Source: CAZMZF01 sp964570765
GTDB taxonomy: Bacteria; Zixibacteria; MSB-5A5; RBG-16-43-9
NCBI GenBank assembly: GCA_964570765.1
Contig: CAZMZF010000014.1
Span: 10,871 to 74,870 of the forward strand
Direction: 5' to 3'
DNA: 64,000 nt
Position 1 is the stretch's first letter. Each line of letters opens with the position of its first letter. Positions 52,364 to 61,725 of this stretch are shown here, piece by piece. The position numbers and the translations under genes were made by a program. The notes beneath the pieces were generated by a model, which was not told where the DNA came from, made no database searches, and worked only from the letters and a program-made list of their open reading frames with translations.

Positions 52364-52450
52364 GGAGGTCTTTAGACCTCCACTCCGTTCGTCGGGAGAC
52401 CAACGGCATTCAAATAGCAAATAGCTAACAGCGAATAGCGAACAGCAAAT
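52364..52450. repeat. GGAGGTCT hairpin and AGCAAATA words
   Basis: GGAGGTC-TTTA-GACCTCC (52364-52381) after GTAGC, then words ATAGCAAATAGCTAACAGCG to about 52450. These lie between the M6 gene and the twin membrane proteins. Confidence 0.8.
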
Positions 52451-52465
52451 TACAAAGGAGGAAAG

Positions 52466-53416
52466 GTGAATTACAAAGGATTTAAAATCGTAGGATTAGC
52501 TGTAATGATTTTGATTTTATTCTTTTCCTGGTCAAGAGCTGAGACTTTAGTTACTAACGAGGAAAATACTCCTTCAATCAATGGCTATTTCAATCAGATA
52601 GATTATCAGAGCTCACAACAGCTCTATAGTTTAACTCAATCTGATTCTGCAAGTAAGCCAAAGCCAAACATAGACGTTTATCATTTTAAAGGGAAATCCA
52701 CCAAGAGAGGGTTTCTCTATTCTTTGATTTTACCTGGTGCAGGAGAATTTTATGCGGGGTCCAAAATCAAAGCTGTATTATTTGTTGGTTTAGAAGCCGC
52801 TTTCTGGACAGGATATTTTACTAATCATAAAAAAGGGAAGAATAAAGAGGATGAATTTATAGACTGGGCAAACAAATATTGGAGTATATATGCTTACAGC
52901 GAATCGCTGGTAACCCGTTATGATGGAAAATCAGTACCTGGAGAACTAGAATATCCTGGATTCAAGTATGACAACACCCCTGGGTTTGAGGGGATAGTAA
53001 TTGACAAGGAGGGCGCCTATTATAATTCTAAAAACCTAAAAGATTCAATTGTAATAAGTCACTCGTTACATCCACAAGCAGGACAGCCGATTGAAAAAGA
53101 CCAACAGTATTATGAAACGATTGGAAAATGGGAACAAACCAGCTTTGGTTGGGATGATTATAATGGAGACACTTCTGTTTATGGTGGAATTTATATCGAT
53201 ATGAGATATGTTTCTAATTCCTTCTTAAAGAAAGCTAACCGTTATGTGATGGTCTCCTTGGCGAATCATTTATTATCAGCTTTTGATGCGGCTCTGGCGG
53301 TTCGTTCCCATAATCGGAAAGGTGAGAAGTTTTCCACGATCGACGTAAAGCTGAGGCTGGCTGAATATAACAAAAATGAGGTTATACCCAAACTTACGGT
53401 TAGCACAAAATTTTAA
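52466..53416 (+). CDS. DUF5683-like membrane protein, copy A
   Basis: A 316-residue protein with an N-terminal signal or anchor (about 7-26), a disordered linker, and at about 78-115 the hairpin of two hydrophobic stretches RGFLYSLILPGAGEFYAGSK and AVLFVGLEAAFWTGYF, typical of the DUF5683 (small two-helix membrane) family of the FCB group. A soluble, tyrosine-rich middle part is followed by a third hydrophobic stretch (MVSLANHLLSAFDAALAVRS). The function is unknown. AAAGGAGG lies before the GTG/ATG region; the gene starts ATG-like at 52466 (GTG). It is paralogous to the next gene, 14 bases downstream. Confidence 0.75.
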   Translation: MNYKGFKIVGLAVMILILFFSWSRAETLVTNEENTPSINGYFNQIDYQSSQQLYSLTQSDSASKPKPNIDVYHFKGKSTKRGFLYSLILPGAGEFYAGSKIKAVLFVGLEAAFWTGYFTNHKKGKNKEDEFIDWANKYWSIYAYSESLVTRYDGKSVPGELEYPGFKYDNTPGFEGIVIDKEGAYYNSKNLKDSIVISHSLHPQAGQPIEKDQQYYETIGKWEQTSFGWDDYNGDTSVYGGIYIDMRYVSNSFLKKANRYVMVSLANHLLSAFDAALAVRSHNRKGEKFSTIDVKLRLAEYNKNEVIPKLTVSTKF

Positions 53417-53430
53417 CTGAACCTGATAAA

Positions 53431-54321
53431 ATGATTAAAAGATACATTAATTATAAACCGGTAATATTACTTTTACTTCTTTTTAATTCAGTAATTATAA
53501 GCCGAAGTTTGGCTGAAGGATTTGTAAGGACAGAACACTATCCTGTCCCTGCACGGTTGAATCAGGGATTGTCGTCAATACCTTTTTCCAGGGAAGTCAC
53601 TAACCACCTGAAGCTTGTACAATCCGCTGAAGACGGGCATTTCCTGTATGGACAGAACTTACAAAACGAGAAAGAAAAAGGCCCACTCTGGGAGGATGAG
53701 TTTCAGAAGACCAGCGGGAGAAAGTCTACCAAGAAGGCTATGTTCCTTTCATTACTCTTACCTGGAGCCGGGGAACTCTACGCAGGGAACAAAACCCACT
53801 CCAGGATATTTTTAGGGATAGAAGGATCTATCTGGGGTAGCTTTTTCGCCTTCAGGACTTATGGTTCCTGGAAGAAGAGAGATTATAAAGGTTTTGCGGC
53901 TTTACATGCCGGGGTGGGTTTAGATGGAAAAAATGACGACTTTTTCAAGGATATAACCTATTATGATAACCGGGATGAATATAATCAATTTGCCAGATTA
54001 TATAATGGGGATCAAGCGGTAATCTATCCGGAGAATGATTTCTGGAACTGGGAATGGGATTCTCAGGATTCTAAGGGGCGTTATCGGGAATTACGTAATC
54101 AGAGTAAATCAGCTTATAGAAGGGCATTATATATGGTGGGCTTAGCAGCTTTAAATCGAGTGGTGAGTGTCCTGGATGCAGCTCGGAGTGTGAAGAAATT
54201 CAATCGTATGCTCGGCTCAGAATTTTCATCTGCCGATCAAACCGGTCTGAAATTCAGCCTGGATGCTAACTTCTTTGGCAGAAATCCTCATTTCAGCTTC
54301 AGTTTGAGAAAAAGCTTTTAA
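53431..54321 (+). CDS. DUF5683-like membrane protein, copy B
   Basis: A 296-residue paralogue of the preceding gene: signal or anchor helix (about 9-28), the family hairpin KKAMFLSLLLPGAGELYAGN and IFLGIEGSIWGSFFAFRTYG at about 103-145, and a C-terminal segment YMVGLAALNRVVSVLDAARS aligned with copy A. The middle differs. It begins 14 bases after copy A and belongs to the same transcript. Tandem copies in an outer-membrane and secretion block suggest envelope roles, but none is known to me. Confidence 0.75.
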   Translation: MIKRYINYKPVILLLLLFNSVIISRSLAEGFVRTEHYPVPARLNQGLSSIPFSREVTNHLKLVQSAEDGHFLYGQNLQNEKEKGPLWEDEFQKTSGRKSTKKAMFLSLLLPGAGELYAGNKTHSRIFLGIEGSIWGSFFAFRTYGSWKKRDYKGFAALHAGVGLDGKNDDFFKDITYYDNRDEYNQFARLYNGDQAVIYPENDFWNWEWDSQDSKGRYRELRNQSKSAYRRALYMVGLAALNRVVSVLDAARSVKKFNRMLGSEFSSADQTGLKFSLDANFFGRNPHFSFSLRKSF

Positions 54322-54358
54322 CTTTTTCCACCTCTGGCGGGTCAGCATAGGCGGCAAA

Positions 54359-55330
54359 ATGAAAATCGATATTTTGAAAAACTCCTTTCAAAAGTTAATA
54401 TTTTTATGCTTTTTGATTTCGATTGGTAGTTGTGCTTCGGTCCCTTCCTGGCAGGTAGATAAAGATACCACATATTCATCTCCTAAAGGGGTAATACCTG
54501 TAAAGGTCATAGGAGAAGGTGGGTTAGGCTCGACTGAGCTCAATCAGCCTCAAGGGGTGGTTATCGATCCAGCCGGGAATCTTTATATAGTTGATTCCGG
54601 AAACAATCGAATTGTGAAGTGCAGCCTGGAGGGTGATTTTCTTAAAGAGATCGGTGGATTTGGATGGGATAATGGGGAGTTCAATCTTCCCAGCTACATC
54701 ACTATGGATAATGGTCTCTCTCTTTATGTTACTGACACCCAGAATAAAAGGATTCAGAGGTTAGATAACTATTTGAATTTTATTCAGTCGATAAGTTCAC
54801 ATAATCAGGAGAAGCCTTTTGAAAATAGTCAGCTAAAGGGGGTAGCTTTATCCAGAAGCGGCGAGCTTTTTTTAGCAGATGCGGAGAACGATTGCATAAT
54901 TAAATTAGATAATCAATTTGCTTTTCAACAAAAATTTGGTGGTTTTGAATCTGGTTATGGAGCTCTTAACGATCCACAAGGGATATCAATTGACAATCGA
55001 GGGAACCTCTATGTGGCTGATTCAGGTAACGATCGGATTGTAGTATACGATTCTTTTGGGAATTTTCTCAAAGAGCTTGGCAGAGGGCATCTTAACAGAC
55101 CATATGGTGTGGAGGTAAGTAGTAGTGGTGTTATTTATGTAGCTAATACTTTTGGGGATAATCTGGTAGCCCTGGATGAAAACGGTAAAATCCTTTTCAA
55201 GTTCGGGAAGAGTGGGAGGGGAGAGGGGGAGTTTTCCAAACCAAAGGATTTAAAAATATATGAAGGTAAAAAAGTCTATATTGTGGATAGTGGAAATAAC
55301 CGGATTCAGGTATTAGAGTTAGTTGAGTAA
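54359..55330 (+). CDS. NHL-repeat lipoprotein
   Basis: A 323-residue predicted lipoprotein: a type II signal peptide with lipobox SIGSC and acylated Cys25. About six NHL repeats follow, in the pattern GVVIDPAGNLYIVDSGNNRI, forming a propeller (residues 45-320). NHL propellers bind peptides, glycans or RNA. It is probably anchored in the outer or inner membrane. It lies 37 bases after the DUF5683-like pair in a block with secretion functions, so it may be an accessory of the outer-membrane machine. The start is inside a spacer with TGGCGGGTCAGC; there is no strong Shine-Dalgarno motif. Confidence 0.87.
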   Translation: MKIDILKNSFQKLIFLCFLISIGSCASVPSWQVDKDTTYSSPKGVIPVKVIGEGGLGSTELNQPQGVVIDPAGNLYIVDSGNNRIVKCSLEGDFLKEIGGFGWDNGEFNLPSYITMDNGLSLYVTDTQNKRIQRLDNYLNFIQSISSHNQEKPFENSQLKGVALSRSGELFLADAENDCIIKLDNQFAFQQKFGGFESGYGALNDPQGISIDNRGNLYVADSGNDRIVVYDSFGNFLKELGRGHLNRPYGVEVSSSGVIYVANTFGDNLVALDENGKILFKFGKSGRGEGEFSKPKDLKIYEGKKVYIVDSGNNRIQVLELVE

Positions 55331-55380
55331 GGGCTGTGAAAAACTCGTTTTGCAGGAGAAAAAGTTGTCGAATATTCGTA

Positions 55381-55402
55381 GGTCGGGCACCCATGCCCGA
55401 CC
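55381..55402. repeat. GGTCGGGC hairpin repeat
   Basis: GGTCGGGCA-CCCA-TGCCCGACC, preceded by GTA, 40 bases upstream of the large outer-membrane gene. Same core as 41886-41906. Confidence 0.85.
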
Positions 55403-55444
55403 CACCTCTTTCAATATTTTTCAGAGCACTCTGAGTAAGGTTAT

Positions 55445-58400
55445 ATGCTGAAATTTGTTTTCAGGAAATATTTTGGGATAATTCTTATCTTCCTTTTATC
55501 CGGACAAATCTGGTTAGGTATTACAAATCTTCAAGCACAGATCTCAGGAAAAAAAACTGAGCTCATCCTAAGAAAGAATGGGATTTCTGGACCTTTTCTT
55601 ATCTCAGAAAATTATATCCTCAACCATACGGAAAAAGTTTTGAAGGATAGTATTATTCTGGAGAGAGAAAAAGATTATATTATCGATTATAATAAAGGGC
55701 TCCTCTGGCTTTTTATGCCATTAGGAAAAGATGACTCTCTAACGGTAAGTTTTGAGGAGTTTTCCGCCGGGATTAAGAAAAGATATTTTCACAGGGAACT
55801 TTCCTTTGACCAGGAATCTTTTAATTCAAGTGGAGGTCTGATCTACCTCGGGCGGACTTCTACATATCCTCTGGATCTTTCTGGTGAAAATTTATCCAGC
55901 AGAAAATCTGATTATAATTTTAAAAAGTCGATTTCACAAATACCCCGGGACAAGAATTTTTCCTCTAATCTTCAGATCTCGGGGAGCAAGAGTTTCTCCC
56001 TGGATTTAGGCAGCTCTGAAGCTTTTTCATTATCTCAGGGGTTGAATCTTACAGTTTCCGGGGATTTGACCAAGGAGGTTAAGGTCTTAGCCCTGATCTC
56101 AGATCAAGGTAAAGGAGGAACCCCGGCTGGTACTACTAAAAGGCTGGAAGAATTAGATAAGATCTTGATGCAGGTTACCTCTCCAAATTTTAATGGGTTC
56201 TTAGGTGATCAGTATCTTACCCTGGAGGGGAATCTTGCTGGCAGATATGAGAAGAAATTGCAGGGAGCTTCATCTGAGGTAAAATTCAAAGAGAATAGTT
56301 TATCTGTCTCCTATGCTTCCTCCAGAGGTAAATCTTATCATAACATCTTCTCGGGAATAGAAGGTAAACAGGGTCCCTATTATCTTAAAGGGGAAAACGG
56401 AGAAAGAGGAATTCAGATTCTTCCAGGAACAGAGAAGGTTTATCTGGATGGCGAGCTTTTGGAAACAGGTTCGGATAACGATTATACCATCGATTACCTT
56501 AGAGGTGCGATTTATTTTTCATCTACCCGGCTGGTAACAGGAGATTCAAGGATCAGGGTGGAATTCGAATATTCTGACCAGAGCTATGAGAAAAGTTTCT
56601 ATAACAGCAAAGCAGAGTTTAATCTATTTCAAGGGAAGCTGAAGCTCAAGGGTCTTTATATAGACGACCAGGATGATAAGGATAATCCATTATCATTGGC
56701 TTTTTCGGCGGAGGACAAAAATATCTTAAAGAATTCAGGCGAGGATCAAAACAGAGCCTTTAAAGATGGGGTTCAGTATGTGGGTGAAAGAAAAGGGGAA
56801 TATGTTTTATTAACCGATTCTTCCGGGAATCCTTATTACCAATATGCTGGAAAAGATAGCGGAACTTATCTGGTTAGCTTTAGCTGGGTAGGCGATTCAA
56901 AAGGGAGTTATGTCTATAAGGGAGGAGGGATTTACAGTTACGTATATCCAGGTAATGGTGATTATCTATCGGTGATATTTCTACCTTTACCTTCAACTCA
57001 TTCCCTTCTGGATTTGAGTTTAAATATTAACCTTTTTCAGGGGTTTTCAGCAGAGATAGGCTGGGGCTTGAGCAGAAAAGACCTCAATTCATTTTCAGAT
57101 TCAGGGGATGAGGATAATTCAGGGAATGCCTTTCTTATTAAAACAGGATTTGATAAACAAAATCTATCTTTTTTCGGTCATAACCTCTCTAAACTGAAGT
57201 TTGAAGCGTTGTACAGAAATCTTGGTGAAAACTACCAACCCCTGGGAAGATTGGATGAGATAGAAAAGGAGAGGGTCTGGGGTTTTTCGGATGATTCCAC
57301 CAATGGTTCGGAAAGGGTTTTGAGATTTAAAAGCGATTTTTCACCAGTTGAAAATCTAAGCCTGAACGCAGATCTGGGGGTTCTTAAAAAAGGTGATTAT
57401 TTTGAATCCAGGCGTAAAAAGTTTGAGATTGCCCTTCGCCCTTTCAAAAACTTAGAAACTAAAGGTTCAACTGAAAGTATTAAAAGTAATCAAAAAGATG
57501 AACTGATTAACCGCGCTGGAAACTGGCAAAGAAGAAATCTATACCTCGATTACAGATGGAAAAAGCTCAATACTCAACTCGGCTGGGAGAATGAAGTGCA
57601 AGCGTTTACTCCACAGGATTCGGCTTTTATTAATAAAAAATATGATGAGCTGAAAGGGAAGGCGAGTTTAGAGTCGAGCAGATTATGGGGTTTATCCAGC
57701 CAGTTAGTTTATCGAGATGAAAAAAGAAAAGATATTTCCTGGAGAAAAGAGTCGAATTCCTATACCTGGCAAAATCGATTATCTTTAAGAGATTTTAAGG
57801 AAGTATTTTCTTCTAATCTTGAATATATTTACCGGGTAAAAAATCTTAAATCCGGAGATAAGACCAATGGTAATTTAGGGATTTTGAAATTGGATTATTA
57901 TCCAGTGAATCAATCTTTGATATTGAATCTTTATTATTCAGTCAACCAGTTGGGCTCAGAGAAAAGAGTGGATAATTACCTGGAGGTAGGGGAAAGAAGA
58001 GGGGAATACCGGTTTGAAAATGGGGAGTATGTTCCTGATCCAGAGGGGAATTACATATTACAAAGGGAGATTTTAGATGAATATCTACCCGGGGTAAAAT
58101 TAGATAAAAGCTGTAGAATGGTTTTTAAACCGGGTAAACTTTTTGCCAAAGGTAAATTTTTAAAGGAGTTTTATACTGATACTTTTATCAGGTCCTCTAA
58201 CCATATCTCTGGTAGAGTAAACTGGAGTAGTTTTATTTTAAACCCTTTCAGCGGAGGTTCTACTAAAGAAACAATCCTTAAGGATTATTCCTTGAGTCAG
58301 GACCTTTACCTTTTCCCTTCTGCCCCTTTGAATCTCAGGTTAAGATGGACTCAGGATAAAAGAGAAAATCTACTTCTGCTTTCGGGAAAGGATAAGGATT

Positions 58401-58912
58401 ATAGAACAACCAGGTCCGTCCTCTTTCGTTATCGAATATCTTTCAAAAATCTTTTAGAGTCAGAAATATCTCAGGAGAGAAGAGAAAGGGAGAAATATTA
58501 TTCTGATTATCTTTTGATCGATGGGAAAAGCCTGAAACTTAATTTTACGAGAAGAGAGAAGAACTCCCTGGAGATAACTTTGGCTACCAAATTGAAGAGG
58601 GAAGTTGAAAAAGAGCTTGGGCTTCAAGTTGATCTATTTGAATTTTCACCTAAACTTTCCCTTTCCTTTCTTGGTCAGGGAAAGGTTCGCTCTGAGTTTG
58701 GCTGGTCCAAGGTCAGCTTTTCACCCGCAGATAAAATATTACCCTGGGAGATGGCGGAAGGGAAAAAAGTAGGTAATAATATTTTCTGGATTTTAAGTTT
58801 TGATTTTAAGCTAAATCAAGGTTTTTCAGCCAATTTTAATTATTCCGGCTTAAAAGATCCGAACAGAGAGATAAAACACAATGGTAAATTTGAGGTCAAA
58901 GCTTATTTTTAA
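55445..58912 (+). CDS. Large probable outer-membrane beta protein of unknown function
   Basis: 1155 residues. There is a signal peptide of about 32 residues (LGITNLQAQ). I recognise no catalytic domain. Two segments share a hairpin motif, KDYIIDYNKGLLWLF near residue 80 and SDNDYTIDYLRGAIYFSS near residue 345, as in SprA-like and other FCB outer-membrane proteins. A gly-rich part (LISDQGKGGTPAGTTKRLEELD) lies about 220. The whole C-terminal 800 residues have the alternating aromatic/charged pattern of beta strands and end ...KFEVKAYF, with the terminal Phe of outer-membrane barrels. It is directly followed, one base apart, by a BamA-family gene, so a partner of that barrel, or a SprA-like translocon fragment, is possible. 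T9SS SprA is about twice as long, so the identity is open. Confidence 0.7.
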   Translation: MLKFVFRKYFGIILIFLLSGQIWLGITNLQAQISGKKTELILRKNGISGPFLISENYILNHTEKVLKDSIILEREKDYIIDYNKGLLWLFMPLGKDDSLTVSFEEFSAGIKKRYFHRELSFDQESFNSSGGLIYLGRTSTYPLDLSGENLSSRKSDYNFKKSISQIPRDKNFSSNLQISGSKSFSLDLGSSEAFSLSQGLNLTVSGDLTKEVKVLALISDQGKGGTPAGTTKRLEELDKILMQVTSPNFNGFLGDQYLTLEGNLAGRYEKKLQGASSEVKFKENSLSVSYASSRGKSYHNIFSGIEGKQGPYYLKGENGERGIQILPGTEKVYLDGELLETGSDNDYTIDYLRGAIYFSSTRLVTGDSRIRVEFEYSDQSYEKSFYNSKAEFNLFQGKLKLKGLYIDDQDDKDNPLSLAFSAEDKNILKNSGEDQNRAFKDGVQYVGERKGEYVLLTDSSGNPYYQYAGKDSGTYLVSFSWVGDSKGSYVYKGGGIYSYVYPGNGDYLSVIFLPLPSTHSLLDLSLNINLFQGFSAEIGWGLSRKDLNSFSDSGDEDNSGNAFLIKTGFDKQNLSFFGHNLSKLKFEALYRNLGENYQPLGRLDEIEKERVWGFSDDSTNGSERVLRFKSDFSPVENLSLNADLGVLKKGDYFESRRKKFEIALRPFKNLETKGSTESIKSNQKDELINRAGNWQRRNLYLDYRWKKLNTQLGWENEVQAFTPQDSAFINKKYDELKGKASLESSRLWGLSSQLVYRDEKRKDISWRKESNSYTWQNRLSLRDFKEVFSSNLEYIYRVKNLKSGDKTNGNLGILKLDYYPVNQSLILNLYYSVNQLGSEKRVDNYLEVGERRGEYRFENGEYVPDPEGNYILQREILDEYLPGVKLDKSCRMVFKPGKLFAKGKFLKEFYTDTFIRSSNHISGRVNWSSFILNPFSGGSTKETILKDYSLSQDLYLFPSAPLNLRLRWTQDKRENLLLLSGKDKDYRTTRSVLFRYRISFKNLLESEISQERREREKYYSDYLLIDGKSLKLNFTRREKNSLEITLATKLKREVEKELGLQVDLFEFSPKLSLSFLGQGKVRSEFGWSKVSFSPADKILPWEMAEGKKVGNNIFWILSFDFKLNQGFSANFNYSGLKDPNREIKHNGKFEVKAYF

Positions 58913-58913
58913 A

Positions 58914-60455
58914 ATGAAAAAGATTAATTTTTCTTTTATTCTGGGGATGCTCTTTACATTTTGCTTTTTTAATACAGGATATTCTTCTGAAGTGAAGGAC
59001 AGGATTAAAGAGATTCAAATCAGCGGGAACCAATTTTTTGACTTAAATAAACTTCGCTCCGGTATGAAGCTTAAGCCAGGCAATTCTTATTCAGATAAAC
59101 TTTTAGAGAAAAGCACTGAAGCTATTTTAAAGTTATATGAGGAGAACGGGTTTCCATACTGCCAGATTGATTTTGGGGATTTTAACTCCGAAGTAGATCC
59201 TGATGGTGCTTATCCCTGGCTTTCTTTTAAGCTGAAAATAACTGAAGGACCCAGGGTGAGGATACGGAAAACCGAGTTCGATGGGAATAGATACACTAAA
59301 GAAAAGGCCTTAAGCAGGACGATAGACATTGATAGCCTGGATTATTTTTCTCAGAAGAGGCTGGAGGCTGGATTATACAGACTTCGCCGTCTTTATTTTA
59401 TAAAGGATGTTAAAAGGGCTGAGCTTATACCGGAGCCTGATCCATCCTGGGCTGTTCTGAGAATAGAAGTAGAGGAAAGAAGGCAAAATAGTTTTTTTGG
59501 CATTTTAGGTTATGTTCCTTCAGTCCAGAATCGTAAAGGTTATTTCAACGGAAAACTGAATTTTGTTTTTGACAATATCTTCGGAACCGGGAAAAAAGCT
59601 GAGATCGGATGGAGCAAAAAAGACCCGTATTCTTCTGACCTTTTATTCTCATACCGTGAGCCATACCTCTTCCAGCTGCCTTTAGGCTGGGAATTGAACT
59701 TAAGGCAAATAGATTATGATTCGAGTTATTTAAAGTTAGAATTGAACACTTCTCTTAGTTATTTTCCAAAAGAAAAAATTGTCTTAGGAATCTCTACCGG
59801 CTGGGAGAGGACCAATGCGGATGAAAGGCTGAAAAACAGTGTCCCTTCCAGCCGGAAGTATAAAGCCGGGGTTAAATTTTGCCTGGATTTATTAGACTAT
59901 CCGGTTAATCCAAGCAAAGGATTCTATTACCAGACCGAGATAATCTATGGAAGGAAAAATTACTTCTCCACACCGGAGTTGAAGCCAGCAGAGCTTTTAG
60001 CTAATGAGACCAGAGTATTGATGGATTTAGATAACTTTATTTCAGTTTATAAGGACCAGGTATTAGCTTTATCTTTTCATTTGCGGGAGATCAAAAGCTC
60101 CGAGAAAAAAATTTCCGTATCGGACTTATTCTATTTAGGAGGTCTTAATTCGCTGAGAGGATACCGGGAGGAGGAATTTTCAGGGGATAAGCTTTTCTGG
60201 TCAAATTTAGAATACAGATTAATCTTAAGCCCGGACTCGCGAGCATATCTTTTCTGGGACTATGGATATTTCAGTCGCAAGTTAGAAAATCCTTTAACGA
60301 AAACTCTGTATGAGGTTTCCGGGAGTAAATCCGGATTCGGGTTAGGCTTAAAAGTTGATACAAGATTAGGAGTATATGAAGTGGATTACGCTTTAGGTGA
60401 GAAAGACAGGTTCTCTGAAGGGAAGATTCATTTCGGGATTTCTAATCGGTTTTAA
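58914..60455 (+). CDS. BamA/Omp85-family outer-membrane protein with two POTRA domains
   Basis: 513 residues from ATG 58914 (the 11-codon longer frame from 58881 overlaps the previous gene). Signal peptide about 1-24 (NTGYSS). Two POTRA domains: ISGNQFFDLNKLRSGMKLKP with the helix KLYEENGFPYCQI (about 32-95), and TEFDGNRYTKEKALSRTIDI with LYRLRRLYFIKDV (about 110-190). From about 205 come about 16 beta strands; LNSLRGYREEEFSG holds the conserved loop-6 RG(Y/F) motif near residue 417, and the protein ends FGISNRF. BamA has five POTRAs, TamA three; two fits other Omp85 transporters such as two-partner or Sam35-like forms. It probably inserts or transports the large adjacent protein. Confidence 0.88.
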   Translation: MKKINFSFILGMLFTFCFFNTGYSSEVKDRIKEIQISGNQFFDLNKLRSGMKLKPGNSYSDKLLEKSTEAILKLYEENGFPYCQIDFGDFNSEVDPDGAYPWLSFKLKITEGPRVRIRKTEFDGNRYTKEKALSRTIDIDSLDYFSQKRLEAGLYRLRRLYFIKDVKRAELIPEPDPSWAVLRIEVEERRQNSFFGILGYVPSVQNRKGYFNGKLNFVFDNIFGTGKKAEIGWSKKDPYSSDLLFSYREPYLFQLPLGWELNLRQIDYDSSYLKLELNTSLSYFPKEKIVLGISTGWERTNADERLKNSVPSSRKYKAGVKFCLDLLDYPVNPSKGFYYQTEIIYGRKNYFSTPELKPAELLANETRVLMDLDNFISVYKDQVLALSFHLREIKSSEKKISVSDLFYLGGLNSLRGYREEEFSGDKLFWSNLEYRLILSPDSRAYLFWDYGYFSRKLENPLTKTLYEVSGSKSGFGLGLKVDTRLGVYEVDYALGEKDRFSEGKIHFGISNRF

Positions 60456-60458
60456 CAG

Positions 60459-61316
60459 ATGAAAGTATTACTGCTTTTCGAAATGGAAAGAATTAAAAGC
60501 TATTTTAAATTAGTCCGTATTCAGAACAACTTTATCACCTTTATCTCGGTATTGTTAGGTGGTTTTGTAGGTGATGTATCTTCCTGGTTAAAATTGATTC
60601 TGGCAGCAGGTTCAGCCTCTTTTATTTCTGCTGGAGGTTATGCTCTAAATGACTATTTCGATTTAGAGATCGATAGGATCAATCGTCCACAACGGGTCTT
60701 GCCAGAAGGGATTATCTCTCCAGAGAGGGCACTTTTATTCTCTATTTCTCTTTTTGCCTCAGGTTTTATTTTAAGTCTTTTTCTTAAACCTATTTCTGTG
60801 GTTATGTCAGTTGTAGCCATAATATTTCTCTCACTTTACAGTGCCAGATTCAAACGTGAGCTTCTGATTGGGAATATAACTGTCAGCCTTATATGTGCTC
60901 TGACTTTTATCTATGGTGGAGTTTTTTCTTATAATCCAGAAATCTCTTATATCCCGGCTCTGTTTGCTTTTCTTTTTCATATGGGCAGGGAATTGGTTAA
61001 AGATATGGAAGATCTGGATGGGGATAAAGCTTTAAAATCCGAAACTTTTCCGATTTCCTATGGAATAAGAAACTCGCAATTATTAGTCATTGCCATTTTT
61101 TTGGTTTTAATCATCTTGACTATTTTCCCCTATAAACTGAACATCTTTTCCATATATTATCTAATACTGGTTTTAATTATGGATTTGATTCTGTTCTATA
61201 TTATGCTCTCCTTGTGGAACAATCCTTCAAGAGAAAATTTAAGTTCTTTAAGCCGGCTTTTAAAATTTGAGATGCTTTTAGGGCTTCTGGCAATTTTTAC
61301 TGGTAAACTTGGGTAA
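60459..61316 (+). CDS. UbiA-family prenyltransferase
   Basis: A 285-residue membrane enzyme with nine predicted helices. The first Asp motif NDYFDLEIDRINRPQR lies at 64-79 and the second, DMEDLDGDKA, at about 182-191, both needed to hold magnesium and the prenyl diphosphate. A UbiA-type enzyme transfers a prenyl chain to an aromatic ring, haem or a glycerol phosphate. The REL-VKDMEDLDGDKALKSET arrangement recalls geranylgeranylglycerol-phosphate geranylgeranyltransferases (archaeal-lipid-like, found in FCB bacteria), but menaquinone or haem O use cannot be excluded. It starts 3 bases after the barrel gene, thus in the same operon. An alternative start is ATG 60483. Confidence 0.85.
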   Translation: MKVLLLFEMERIKSYFKLVRIQNNFITFISVLLGGFVGDVSSWLKLILAAGSASFISAGGYALNDYFDLEIDRINRPQRVLPEGIISPERALLFSISLFASGFILSLFLKPISVVMSVVAIIFLSLYSARFKRELLIGNITVSLICALTFIYGGVFSYNPEISYIPALFAFLFHMGRELVKDMEDLDGDKALKSETFPISYGIRNSQLLVIAIFLVLIILTIFPYKLNIFSIYYLILVLIMDLILFYIMLSLWNNPSRENLSSLSRLLKFEMLLGLLAIFTGKLG

Positions 61317-61725
61317 TTTTAGATGAAGACTTCATAACTTTGAGACTTTAACCTCCAATTATTTTTTTAATGTAGCGGAAAGCTTCAGCTTTCCATAGTT
61401 TTTTTAATAGTGGTCTAAAAATTCAATAATAGAAATTAAAACTTTAAAGAAAAAAAGAATGGAAGGCTAAAGCCTTCATCTACATTTTTTATCGAAGTTT
61501 TTTATAATTTTTAGTAAATTTCTGCGAGAAGGTAACTTAATATAAAATAAAGAGTTAAAAATTAGTATTTTACCTTGAGAAGCAAGCAATTGCACCTTTT
61601 TAAAGTTAAGTTTTAAGTTCATCCCCTAATACGTTGCATTGCAAATAGATAACCCTCATACAATATTTTAAATATTGTTCTTTTCCTGGCTCATTTTTTT
61701 ATTATATTTCTAATATAACTAATAA
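61317..61725. other. Intergenic region with hairpins, no gene
   Basis: About 400 AT-rich bases. Hairpins are GGAAAGC-TTCA-GCTTTCC-like (61377-61394) and GAAGGCT-AA-AGCCTTC (61462-61477), both with nearby GTAG or CTAC ends, so they are members of the palindrome family. The rest is AT-rich with runs of T and A, and may hold the end of the upstream operon. I see no supported coding frame or promoter. Confidence 0.65.
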
